Assembly: GCF_030209745.1 (NCBI RefSeq) | Contig: NZ_JARVRJ010000005.1 | Location: 1-64,000, forward strand | DNA from: Arthrobacter sp. fls2-241-R2A-200 | Lineage (GTDB): Bacteria; Actinomycetota; Actinomycetes; Actinomycetales; Micrococcaceae | Length of the DNA: 64,000 nt | Reading direction: 5' to 3' | In this document: in pieces, positions 8,595-16,363 of the stretch | Layout: each line of letters starts with the position of its first letter | Position numbering within the stretch: position 1 is the stretch's first letter | The notes under the pieces: generated by a model | The model's database searches: none | The model's input: the letters and a program-made list of their open reading frames with translations, nothing else | Told to the model about the DNA's origin: nothing | Translations under genes and position numbers: made by a program

Positions 8595-9720
8595 GGTCGT
8601 CATTGTCGGCGCCGGACCGGTCGGCCTCTTTGTGGGGCTCCTTCTCCTGCAGCGTGGCCACCACGTCCGGATCCTGGAACGGCGGCGAACGCGAAGCACC
8701 CGATCGCGCGCCATAGGCGTTCACCCGCCGGCCTTGGTGCATTTGGCCCGGGCTGGAGTCGCGGACGAGTTGATCGACGCCGGTGTCCGCATCCGCGAGG
8801 GAATCGCGTATAGCCAACGTCGCGATGTTGCCCGGTTGTCGTTCTCAGGGGACGCGAACTTCCCGTTCATCCTGGCCGTGCCGCAGCCCGTCACGGAGGA
8901 CACCCTGGAGCGTGCGGTCCTGCGCTTGGACCCGTCGGCGATCATCCGCGGCGCTGACGTGAAAGAGATCGACGACGGCGACGCTGGCCCGGTTCGCGTT
9001 CTCGCCGCGACAGAATCGGGAGAGCTCGACCTTTTGGCCCATGTGGTCATCGCTGCCGACGGCGCGCACTCCCGGCTGAGGCAATCGTTGCTACCGGACC
9101 TGCCTGCGCGAACCTATCCGGACAGCTACATCATGGGCGATTATTCTGACCACACGGGGCACGGGAGCTCCGCGGTGTTGTATCTGGAGCCACCGGGTAT
9201 CGTGGAGTCCTTTCCGCTGCCCCACGGTGTGCGCCGCTGGGTGGTGAGGTTGGGCGCGCCGGATCCGGGCTCGACGGCGGCACAGCTGGCGGACTTGATA
9301 GCGGACAGGACAGGCGAGCACGTGGATCCGGCCAGCAACACGATGCTCAGTGCCTTTGATGTGCAGGCTCGATTGGCTAAGAGGATGGTGCACGGCCGGA
9401 TGGTCCTGCTCGGCGACGCCGCGCATGAGATCAGCCCTATCGGTGGTCAGGGAATGAATCTTGGATGGTTGGACGCAGCCGCACTGGCACCCCTCATGGG
9501 AGCTCTCCTCACGGGAGACACCGTCCAAGCCCGACTCGATGAATTCGAGAAGCGTCGACGCCGTGCGGCATTGCGGGCGTCGAGGCAGGCAGGAATCAAC
9601 ATGGCTTTGGGCAGGCCGTTGCCCGCTAAAGCCATGACCGCCAGGAACGCGCTGTTTGCTGCCGCCCTCGCCGTTCCGCCCGTCGCGACTTTGGTAGAGC
9701 GGCGTTTCACCATGCGTTAG
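8587..9720 (+). CDS. FAD-dependent monooxygenase
   Basis: 377 aa aromatic-hydroxylase-type flavoprotein. The N-terminal dinucleotide fold begins IVGAGPVGL (6-14); the second FAD motif GDAAHEISPIGGQGMN lies near residue 275. The ATG at 8587 overlaps the methyltransferase stop by 8 bases; an in-frame extension to 8542 lies inside the previous gene. In type III polyketide operons such enzymes hydroxylate the aromatic ring, often giving a quinone. No transmembrane segment is evident. It is the last gene of the operon; a gap of 77 bases precedes the deformylase gene. Confidence 0.9.
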   Translation: MPEVVIVGAGPVGLFVGLLLLQRGHHVRILERRRTRSTRSRAIGVHPPALVHLARAGVADELIDAGVRIREGIAYSQRRDVARLSFSGDANFPFILAVPQPVTEDTLERAVLRLDPSAIIRGADVKEIDDGDAGPVRVLAATESGELDLLAHVVIAADGAHSRLRQSLLPDLPARTYPDSYIMGDYSDHTGHGSSAVLYLEPPGIVESFPLPHGVRRWVVRLGAPDPGSTAAQLADLIADRTGEHVDPASNTMLSAFDVQARLAKRMVHGRMVLLGDAAHEISPIGGQGMNLGWLDAAALAPLMGALLTGDTVQARLDEFEKRRRRAALRASRQAGINMALGRPLPAKAMTARNALFAAALAVPPVATLVERRFTMR

Positions 9721-9785
9721 TCCCGCCGTCGTCGTGCATGGGTCAGCGGGCCAGGTCCAGGTACTGAGCTGGGCGGCCGTGGCGA

Positions 9786-9791
9786 TAGGCT
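9786..9791 (+). promoter_or_regulatory. leaderless -10 box of def
   Basis: TAGGCT six bases before the ATG at 9798, with no Shine-Dalgarno, consistent with a leaderless transcript. Confidence 0.5.
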
Positions 9792-9797
9792 CGAAGC

Positions 9798-10472
9798 ATG
9801 ACCCACCTCCTTGGTGGGGCCGTTGGCCCCGCCACCAATTTCAGCGCCAGCCAAATCCGGGACGCCGTCCGGCGACTGCTTGATGAGGAGCAGCTTCCGG
9901 CGATTGTCCAGGCCGGACACCCCGTGTTGCGCCAGTTTGCTGCGCCATATGACGGGCAGTTGGACGACGCCGAGCTCTCCGCGCTGGTGGAGCGTATGCG
10001 CCAGGTGATGCACGCTGCCCCGGGCGTTGGACTGGCCGCACCCCAGTTGGGCATCCCCCTCCAACTGGCGGTCCTTGAGGATCAGTTCGAGGTGGATCCG
10101 GCGTCGGCCGCGGCGAGGCACCGGGAACACCTGCCGTTTTTCGCCATCATCAATCCTCAATACCGTCCCCTCGGTGGAGAAACGGCCGCGTTTTATGAGG
10201 GCTGCCTATCCGTCGCCGGCTACCAGGCGGTGGTGTCCAGGCACCGCAACGTGGAGCTCAGCTACCTGACGCCGGAAGGCGTGGCCGCGGAAGAATGGTT
10301 CTCGGGCTGGCAAGCCCGCATCGTCCAGCACGAAACCGACCACCTTCACGGCGTCCTCTACCTGGATCGCGCCGAACTCCGGTCCCTCTCCAGCAATTCG
10401 GAGCACTCTATGCGTTGGTCTGCGCCGGGGATTGACGACGCGAAACGCAGCTTGGGCTTCCTGACCGACTGA
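9798..10472 (+). CDS. def: peptide deformylase
   Basis: 224 aa metalloenzyme that removes the formyl group from the N-terminal methionine of new proteins. All three family motifs are present: GVGLAAPQ (76-83), EGCLSV (134-139, metal ligand Cys136) and HETDH (178-182, metal ligands His178 and His182, catalytic Glu179). It carries about 35 extra N-terminal residues and a short C-terminal tail compared with the short type I forms. It is probably transcribed from its own leaderless promoter and is unrelated to the preceding polyketide operon. Confidence 0.95.
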   Translation: MTHLLGGAVGPATNFSASQIRDAVRRLLDEEQLPAIVQAGHPVLRQFAAPYDGQLDDAELSALVERMRQVMHAAPGVGLAAPQLGIPLQLAVLEDQFEVDPASAAARHREHLPFFAIINPQYRPLGGETAAFYEGCLSVAGYQAVVSRHRNVELSYLTPEGVAAEEWFSGWQARIVQHETDHLHGVLYLDRAELRSLSSNSEHSMRWSAPGIDDAKRSLGFLTD

Positions 10473-10495
10473 GCCGGGCTATCGGCGGTCCCCCG

Positions 10496-10501
10496 TAGGA
10501 T
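10496..10501 (+). promoter_or_regulatory. leaderless -10 box of the RlmA-like gene
   Basis: TAGGAT, a near-ideal actinobacterial -10, ends seven bases before the ATG at 10509. No ribosome binding site is present. Confidence 0.55.
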
Positions 10502-10508
10502 TAAAGCC

Positions 10509-11366
10509 ATGTTGCCCGACGCCGTTGCCGCCCTCCGCTGTCCTGTTTGCTCGGGCACTTTCGTTCTTGACCACCAAGCACAGCTGACGCTCAAGTGTCC
10601 GACGGGGCACGCATTCGATGCTGCGAAGCAGGGATATTTCAACCTGCTGACGGGTAAGGGAACGGTCTTCGAGTCCGATTCCGCGCAGATGGTGGCGGCG
10701 CGCCAAAGATTCCTGGACGCCGGGCATTATGCCCCCCTTGAGGAAGCTGTTGCGGGGTTGGCGTCAGATTTCCTTGACCGGCCCGGCTCGCTGGTACTCG
10801 ACGCCGGCACCGGTACCGGCCATTACCTGCGGACAGTACTGGACGCGTCGCCAAAGGCGGCGGCCATTGGGTTGGATATTTCCAAGTTTGCCCTGCGGCG
10901 TGCGGCCCGGCTTAACCCTGAGGCCGCCAACCTGGTCTGGGACCTCTGGCGTCCCCTGCCTGTGGCAGATGACGCGGTGGACGTCGTCATGGTGGTGTTT
11001 GCGCCACGAAACCCCGCTGAGTTTGCCCGGGTGTTGCGTCCTGGCGGAACGCTGATCGTCGTGACGCCGCAGCCTGGTCATCTCGCAGAGCTGGCTTCCC
11101 TCGGAGGCATGCTCAAGATCGAGGAAGGGAAAGCCGAACGCCTTGCTGCCACGATGAGCGGATATTTCACTGAGGCGGTGGAGCACACCTTGGACGTCCC
11201 CCTCGTCCTCAGCGGATCTGAGATTACAGACCTTGCCTATATGGGGCCGGCTGGGCACCACTTGCGCCGCGAGGAGATCGACGCGCTGTTACACGGCCGG
11301 GCAACCCTGGCCACCACGGCAAAGTTCCAGCTCAGCGCGTTTACCGGTGTTCCCCGGCTCTCCTAG
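10509..11366 (+). CDS. rlmA: 23S rRNA (guanine-N1)-methyltransferase, RlmA family
   Basis: 285 aa. The N-terminal zinc finger of RlmA is visible as CPVC followed by CPTGH (residues about 11-33), then the conserved AKQGYFNLL. The SAM-binding motif is VLDAGTGTGHYL (about 97-108), with APRNPAEFARVLRPGG after it. The family methylates N1 of G745 or G748 in 23S rRNA at the tylosin-binding site. Which of the two positions is modified cannot be decided here. It starts just 36 bases after def but has its own leaderless -10 box. Confidence 0.88.
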   Translation: MLPDAVAALRCPVCSGTFVLDHQAQLTLKCPTGHAFDAAKQGYFNLLTGKGTVFESDSAQMVAARQRFLDAGHYAPLEEAVAGLASDFLDRPGSLVLDAGTGTGHYLRTVLDASPKAAAIGLDISKFALRRAARLNPEAANLVWDLWRPLPVADDAVDVVMVVFAPRNPAEFARVLRPGGTLIVVTPQPGHLAELASLGGMLKIEEGKAERLAATMSGYFTEAVEHTLDVPLVLSGSEITDLAYMGPAGHHLRREEIDALLHGRATLATTAKFQLSAFTGVPRLS

Positions 11367-11391
11367 CGGCTGGTCGCATTGCCCCGGACCA

Positions 11392-11421
11392 CTGACGCTG
11401 ACCCCGGTCTCGGACTAGGAT
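11392..11421 (+). promoter_or_regulatory. promoter of the nfeD-SPFH pair
   Basis: CTGACG and TAGGAT separated by 18 bases, about 54 bases upstream of the NfeD start. The gap from the preceding gene (109 bases) makes a separate promoter plausible. Confidence 0.4.
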
Positions 11422-11475
11422 GAAGGGATAGAGACTGCGATCCTGTTTACGGGGTCCAGGACCAAGGGGGACGTA

Positions 11476-11937
11476 ATGTTTGAATGGCTCGGCGAGAACT
11501 GGTGGGCCCTCTGGCTCACGGTTTTTCTTGCGTTCGCAGTGGTGGAGATGTTAACGCTCAGCCTCTTCTTCATCATGCTGGCAGGAGGTGCCCTGGCAGG
11601 CTTGGCCGCTGACTTTGCGGGTGCCCCGTTCTGGCTGCAAATCGTCATCTTCTCCGTCGTCTCGCTTTTGATGATTGCTTTCGTCCGGCCCATCGCGCTG
11701 AAGCACCTCCACAAAGGTCCTGAAGAGCAGCGCACCAATATCGACCGCCTGATTGGGCAGTCCGCCTTGGTACTCGAATCCGTCAGCGGCACCAGCGGAC
11801 TGGTCAAGATCGGCGGCGACGTCTGGAGCGCCCGCAGCACCGCTGGGATTCTCGACGCCGGCGCAACTGTCCATGTGACAAAAATTGAAGGTGCGACGGC
11901 GGTGGTCACCTCATCTGCCGACAACAGCCCGAGCTAG
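11476..11937 (+). CDS. NfeD-family membrane protein
   Basis: 153 aa. Two or three hydrophobic segments lie between residues about 12 and 75, followed by a C-terminal OB-fold-like domain (about 90-148) with the sequence LIGQSALVLE and a later ARSTAGILDAGATVHV. NfeD proteins work with SPFH/stomatin-type proteins in membrane microdomain organisation and quality control. An SPFH gene follows 101 bases downstream, the usual pairing. This is the short form without the serine protease domain. GGGGG precedes the ATG as ribosome binding site. Confidence 0.88.
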   Translation: MFEWLGENWWALWLTVFLAFAVVEMLTLSLFFIMLAGGALAGLAADFAGAPFWLQIVIFSVVSLLMIAFVRPIALKHLHKGPEEQRTNIDRLIGQSALVLESVSGTSGLVKIGGDVWSARSTAGILDAGATVHVTKIEGATAVVTSSADNSPS

Positions 11938-12038
11938 CCGGCGGCTAACAGCCGGCATCTGGAGTTTTTCGGATGGTGGGCCGGCAAGTCCGCCCGCGAA
12001 GCCGTATGAACCACTCAATTGGGGAACGAAGGAGACGT

Positions 12039-13019
12039 ATGGACGGCTTAGGAGGAACAGCCGCAGCGATTGTGCTGGTTGTTCTCGTCATTTTTGTCAT
12101 TATTGTGCTGGTCCGGTCCGTGAGGATCATTCCGCAGGCGCGTGCCGGCGTGGTTGAACGGCTCGGCAAGTATCAGCGCACGCTCAACCCTGGGCTGACC
12201 ATCCTGATCCCGTTCGTGGACCGGCTCTTGCCGCTGCTTGATCTCCGTGAACAGGTGGTGTCCTTCCCACCGCAACCGGTCATCACCGAAGACAACCTGG
12301 TGGTGTCAATTGACACCGTGGTCTACTTCCAGGTCACCGACCCTCGGGCGGCGACGTATGAAATCGCCAACTACATCCAGGCAGTGGAGCAGTTGACCAC
12401 TACTACCCTCCGTAACGTCGTGGGGGGGCTGAACCTCGAAGAGGCTCTCACATCCCGTGACCAAATCAACGGCCAACTGCGCGGCGTCCTTGATGAAGCG
12501 ACGGGCCGTTGGGGTATTCGTGTGTCACGTGTTGAACTCAAGGCGATCGACCCGCCGCACTCCATCCAAGACTCTATGGAGAAGCAGATGCGAGCCGAAC
12601 GTGATCGGCGAGCAGCCATCCTCACGGCCGAAGGTACCAAGCAGTCTCAGATCCTCACCGCCGAAGGCCAGCGCCAAGCAGCCATCCTCGCAGCTGAAGG
12701 TGATGCAAAAGCCGCTATCTTGCGTGCCGATGGTGAGGCGCAAGCGATCCAGAAAGTCTTCGACGCCATTCACAAAGGCAATCCCGACCAAAAGCTCCTT
12801 GCCTACCAGTACTTGCAAACCCTGCCCAAGATTGCCGAAGGCAGTTCCAACAAGCTGTGGATCATCCCCAGCGAAGTGGGCGAGGCCCTTAAAGGTATTG
12901 GCGGTGCGCTGGGCGGGAGCCTGGAGGATTCTCCAGCGGCCAGTCTGTTCACCGATGGCGCGGACCCAGGGAACGCCAAGCGTGAAGCGACCACGGAGCA
13001 GTCCCGGACTGCCGGATAG
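12039..13019 (+). CDS. SPFH/band-7 (slipin, QmcA-like) protein
   Basis: 326 aa. One N-terminal membrane anchor (residues about 7-30) is followed by the SPFH domain starting IIPQARAGVVERLGKYQ. A helical region rich in repeated AEG/AIL units (about 190-245) then forms the oligomerising coiled coil. The start at 12039 is supported by GGAG; the frame extends upstream to 11973 without such support. Paired with NfeD just upstream, it probably forms a membrane ring or microdomain scaffold. Repeats of the type ILTAEG in the coil are seen in most members of the family. Confidence 0.92.
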   Translation: MDGLGGTAAAIVLVVLVIFVIIVLVRSVRIIPQARAGVVERLGKYQRTLNPGLTILIPFVDRLLPLLDLREQVVSFPPQPVITEDNLVVSIDTVVYFQVTDPRAATYEIANYIQAVEQLTTTTLRNVVGGLNLEEALTSRDQINGQLRGVLDEATGRWGIRVSRVELKAIDPPHSIQDSMEKQMRAERDRRAAILTAEGTKQSQILTAEGQRQAAILAAEGDAKAAILRADGEAQAIQKVFDAIHKGNPDQKLLAYQYLQTLPKIAEGSSNKLWIIPSEVGEALKGIGGALGGSLEDSPAASLFTDGADPGNAKREATTEQSRTAG

Positions 13020-13085
13020 GCCTACAAGGAACGGAAGCGAGGGACGGTCAGTCACATCGGCTGGCCGTCCCTGACTTTCACCGCT

Positions 13086-13115
13086 TTGAGTAGTTGCACC
13101 TGCTCGGCGTATAAT
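13086..13115 (+). promoter_or_regulatory. strong promoter of rbpA
   Basis: TTGAGT and a consensus TATAAT separated by 18 bases. This is the best sigma-70-type promoter in the window. It would give a 5' leader of about 165 bases before rbpA. Confidence 0.55.
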
Positions 13116-13213
13116 AGGTTATTTGTCCGGCTCATTCAGTACGGACGGAACAATAAAGCTTGGCCAGGCGTTGCATTGAGTGATGCACGGTGTGAAGAAG
13201 TAGTCCGTAATGT

Positions 13214-13246
13214 CCGCCAAGATCGTCATGGCGGTTTACGGTAAAC
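13214..13246 (+). promoter_or_regulatory. two inverted repeats in the rbpA leader
   Basis: CCGCCA / TGGCGG (13214-13219 and 13229-13234, 9-base loop) is followed directly by the perfect palindrome GTTTAC-G-GTAAAC (13234-13246). Both lie in the predicted leader, 40 to 70 bases before the start codon. They may be an RNA structure or a protein operator. Confidence 0.35.
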
Positions 13247-13285
13247 GCGGAGTTAGTGCTCCGTGATCAGACAGAGGGAGTAATC

Positions 13286-13633
13286 ATGAGTGATCGCAGC
13301 CTGCGGGGTATGCGTCTTGGCGCCCAAAGCATGGAAACCGAATCCGGCGTCGAACCGGCACCGCGCCAGCGGGTCGAGTACCGCTGCGAGGATGGCGAGC
13401 AGGTCTTCGTAACCTTCTCCTCGGAAGCTGAAATTCCCCCGGTGTGGGTTTCCAAGACCGGCAAGGAAGCCCTTCTGGTAGACGGTGAGCGCCCCGTGGA
13501 CGCCAACGAAAAAGCCGTTCGCACCCACTGGGACATGCTCCTGGAGCGCCGCAGCCTTCCCGAGCTGGAGCAGATCCTTGAGGATCGACTGAATATCCTG
13601 CGCGAACGCCGCGGTGAGCGCCGGTCCGCATAG
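13286..13633 (+). CDS. rbpA: RNA polymerase-binding protein RbpA
   Basis: 115 aa. RbpA binds the principal sigma factor and RNA polymerase and stabilises the open promoter complex in actinobacteria. The N-terminal tail has the conserved SLRGMRLGAQS, the core domain covers about 28-70, and the C-terminal sigma-interaction domain contains RTHWDMLLERRS. The zinc cysteines known from Streptomyces RbpA are nearly all absent; only Cys34 remains, as in mycobacterial-type non-zinc forms. The start at 13286 has GGGAG upstream; a frame beginning at 13256 lacks it. A strong promoter and a structured leader precede it and a strong terminator follows. Confidence 0.95.
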   Translation: MSDRSLRGMRLGAQSMETESGVEPAPRQRVEYRCEDGEQVFVTFSSEAEIPPVWVSKTGKEALLVDGERPVDANEKAVRTHWDMLLERRSLPELEQILEDRLNILRERRGERRSA

Positions 13634-13680
13634 TGCGGAAATGCACATAGTACGGAAGTCTGTATAGTACGGAAACGGAA
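13630..13680 (+). repeat. three tandem 17-base repeats after rbpA
   Basis: ATAGTGCGGAA, ATAGTACGGAA and ATAGTACGGAA begin at 13630, 13647 and 13664, exactly 17 bases apart. The first copy contains the rbpA stop codon and the third runs into the terminator stem. Only the first 11 bases of each unit are conserved. Confidence 0.7.
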
Positions 13681-13722
13681 CGGCCGGGCTGGTCCTTCTC
13701 GAACCAAGCCCGGCCGTTTTTT
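13679..13722 (+). terminator. intrinsic terminator between rbpA and ppm1
   Basis: A 12-bp GC-rich stem (AACGGCCGGGCT with its complement) with a 16-base loop and six Ts. The As on the left side allow it to work for the convergent minus-strand gene as well. Confidence 0.85.
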
Positions 13723-13736
13723 GTGCAGTCTTCGCG

Positions 13737-14480
13737 CTATTTAGCCCGTGCCGGCGTCTTGCTTGTTAGCTTCGCCCAGCGGGCGGCGATGCCCCACTTG
13801 GTCACGTTGATCATGGCTTCGACCACGATGTTGCCGCTCATCTTGGATGCTCCAAGTTCGCGTTCCACAAACGTGATGGGCCTTTCCTCGATGCGCAGCC
13901 CGAGCTTGGCCACACGCCAGGCCAGATCCACTTGGAAACCATAGCCAACAGAGTCCACTTCATCGAGTTTCAGTGCCTCGAGGGTGCTGCGGCGGAAAGC
14001 GCGATAGCCGCCCGTCACGTCTTTGATTTTGACCCCCAGCATGATGCGTGCATATGTGCTGCCGATCCGGGAGATAGCCTGCCGGTACAGGGGCCAGTTG
14101 ACCACGCTTCCACCTTGGACCCACCGCGAACCCATCGCGAGGTCCGCCCCGTTCTCCACAGCGTCCAGGAGGAGGGGCAACTGCTCCGGCTTGTGGGATC
14201 CGTCGGCGTCCATCTCAACCAGGACGTCATATCCTGCAGCCAACCCCCACTTGAACCCGGCAATGTACGCCGCTCCCAAGCCCTCTTTGCCCTTTCGGTG
14301 CAGAACATGGACCTGGCCATCAGCTGCAGCGGCCTCGTCAGCCAGCTGTCCGGTGCCGTCAGGGCTGTTGTCGTCGACCACCAGGACGTCCGAATGCGGT
14401 ACTGCTGCACGCAGCCGACCCAAAGTCTTGGGAAGCGATTCGAGCTCGTTGTAGGTGGGAATGATCGTCAGGACACGCAA
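13737..14480 (-). CDS. ppm1: polyprenol monophosphomannose synthase
   Basis: 247 aa GT2-family glycosyltransferase with the pattern of dolichol-phosphate-mannose synthases: IIPTYNE at the N-terminus, [10 protein letters not shown], then [11 protein letters not shown] as the DxD-containing metal site (about 92-102), and GSRWVQGG. It transfers mannose from GDP-mannose to polyprenyl phosphate, the donor for mannosylation outside the membrane. The start codon is TTG at 14480, supported by GGAAAGG seven bases upstream; no ATG or GTG fits. No membrane domain is fused, unlike some actinobacterial Ppm1 proteins. Confidence 0.88.
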   Translation of the reverse strand: MRVLTIIPTYNELESLPKTLGRLRAAVPHSDVLVVDDNSPDGTGQLADEAAAADGQVHVLHRKGKEGLGAAYIAGFKWGLAAGYDVLVEMDADGSHKPEQLPLLLDAVENGADLAMGSRWVQGGSVVNWPLYRQAISRIGSTYARIMLGVKIKDVTGGYRAFRRSTLEALKLDEVDSVGYGFQVDLAWRVAKLGLRIEERPITFVERELGASKMSGNIVVEAMINVTKWGIAARWAKLTSKTPARAK

Positions 14481-14611
14481 GAAGAGGCCTTTCCTTGATG
14501 GAGCGGTCGTAGTGCCGGAGCAACTTTACAGCTGGCGTCCTGGCGCAACTCCCCATTATAGGACGACGCCGGGCCGCGCCACTGCGGGTGTGGCCCGGGC
14601 CACATCGGAGA

Positions 14612-16306
14612 CTATTCGCGAAGGGAAGGCGCCGCGAACAGTTCATGGCCTTCCCTGACGGTCTGCAGGCAGACTGGGTCCTTGCCTGTGTCAAGGGCCG
14701 GCAGCAGCGGGGTCCTGGCTCGGGGATCGGTACTCCACGACTGAACGCGGCTGTCTGCAACCTGGACCATGAGCTCCTCCACTTCCCACACCGCGAAGCT
14801 CGCCGGAGCTCCGGGAACGAGCTGGCCCATCAATGGATTGCGGTGCTTGCTCGCCCGCCAGCCGGCGCGGGTATGGCCCAGGAACGCGGCCCTGGCGGAA
14901 ATCCGTTGCTCCGGATTGCTGTGCTCCAAGCACGCCCGGACGCTCGACCACGGCCGCAGCGGTGTCACGGGACTGTCACTGCCGAAGGTAACGGGGACAC
15001 CCTTGGCGTAGAACGAAGCGAACGGATTCATCGCTTTGCTGCGGTCACCGAGGCGTTGTTCGTAGAGACCACCGGGGCCTCCCCACGCGGCGTCGAACCC
15101 GGGCTGCACGCTCACCGTCACCGAGTACTTGGCCAGTCTGTCGATCGCTTCCGCGTCTGCGAGCTCGACGTGTTCCAGTCGATGCGCAGCTGCTCGGATA
15201 CGCTGCTCCCCTACTTCGCTGGATGCCATATCCAAGGCATCCAGCACCGCGCCCAGCCCGGCATCACCGATCACATGGAAACCGGCTTGCACACCCAAAG
15301 CAGAGGTGGCGGCAAGATGCGCGGCTGCCTGTTCAACGGACAGGTACAGGCTGCCCCGCTCTTCCGGGGCGTCAGAGTAACCGTGGCTCAAAGCTGCCGT
15401 GCGTGAACCAAGCGAACCATCGATGTTCAGGTCACCAGCGAGGCCAAGGACGTTGCCGCCCATCTGCTGCACGATGGCACCGGCGTGTTCTTCCGAGGTG
15501 GCGAGCTCGCCCCAGTACGGCAGGACCTGGGGGTAGGCGGGTGCGTCGTTCCATGAGATCGCCATCCGCAGGTCATCCGGACCACAGATATGGGGGGCTG
15601 ACATCTCGGCCAACGCCACGTACCCGTTGGCGGCGGCTTCCCGGAGCGCGCGTTCCTGGTAATCGCGCCGCTCCGACTCGGGCAGCTCACGCGCGGCGCG
15701 CCTGGCTGCGCTATGTGCTGCGCGGCGCACCTGCGCCGTTCTGACGCCACCCTCGGAGCCCGAAGCCTTTGGCTCTGCCTCGAAGCCATCCATGCCTTTC
15801 AAGCCCGCCGCTACGGCCAACGACGACGAGATAAGTGCCGAATGGACGTCGATTCTGGAAAGGTAGACTGGCCTGCCCCCTGCCGCCCTGTCCACTTCCT
15901 CAAGGGTAGGGAGAGTGGACTGGTGCCAGGCCGTTTCATCCCAACCGTGGCCCAGGACGGCGCCCGTCCCTGGGGCGGCAGCGACGGCGTCGAGCAGCTC
16001 TTGGCTGGAACGGACCCCCGCGAGGTCCAGCCCACTGGCGGCGAGCCCCGTTTCGGTCAGGTGCATGTGCGAGTCGACGAACCCGGGGGCCAGCAATGCA
16101 CCGCGTAGGTCGATAATCTCCATGGAGGAGTCAGCGATGGACGTCGCGGCCTGTTCAGAGCCCACCCACGCCACCGTATCGCCGTCCACCACCATGGCTG
16201 TCGCGAAAGGGTCAGCGGCGGTGTAGATGGAACCGTTCCGATACATGGTGACTTTACGGCGGTTGGATTCCTCGGGGGCGCCGGTGGACACGCCTGGCTG
16301 GTTCAT
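14612..16306 (-). CDS. YtcJ-type amidohydrolase
   Basis: 564 aa metal-dependent hydrolase of the amidohydrolase superfamily. The N-terminal beta-sandwich (MYRNGSIYTAADPF) leads to the metal-binding HMHLTETG near residue 81. Later HVIGDAG and a C-terminal FGSDSPVTPLRPW complete the YtcJ pattern. Substrate unknown; family members hydrolyse amide or imide bonds. AAGGAG nine bases before the ATG at 16306 supports this start. It is transcribed in the same direction as helY with 57 bases between them and may be co-transcribed. Confidence 0.88.
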   Translation of the reverse strand: MNQPGVSTGAPEESNRRKVTMYRNGSIYTAADPFATAMVVDGDTVAWVGSEQAATSIADSSMEIIDLRGALLAPGFVDSHMHLTETGLAASGLDLAGVRSSQELLDAVAAAPGTGAVLGHGWDETAWHQSTLPTLEEVDRAAGGRPVYLSRIDVHSALISSSLAVAAGLKGMDGFEAEPKASGSEGGVRTAQVRRAAHSAARRAARELPESERRDYQERALREAAANGYVALAEMSAPHICGPDDLRMAISWNDAPAYPQVLPYWGELATSEEHAGAIVQQMGGNVLGLAGDLNIDGSLGSRTAALSHGYSDAPEERGSLYLSVEQAAAHLAATSALGVQAGFHVIGDAGLGAVLDALDMASSEVGEQRIRAAAHRLEHVELADAEAIDRLAKYSVTVSVQPGFDAAWGGPGGLYEQRLGDRSKAMNPFASFYAKGVPVTFGSDSPVTPLRPWSSVRACLEHSNPEQRISARAAFLGHTRAGWRASKHRNPLMGQLVPGAPASFAVWEVEELMVQVADSRVQSWSTDPRARTPLLPALDTGKDPVCLQTVREGHELFAAPSLRE

Positions 16307-16363
16307 GCTTTGTGCTCCTTGAGCGTAGTACTTGAGCGGAGGGAAGACGTCAGGCTGCGGGGT

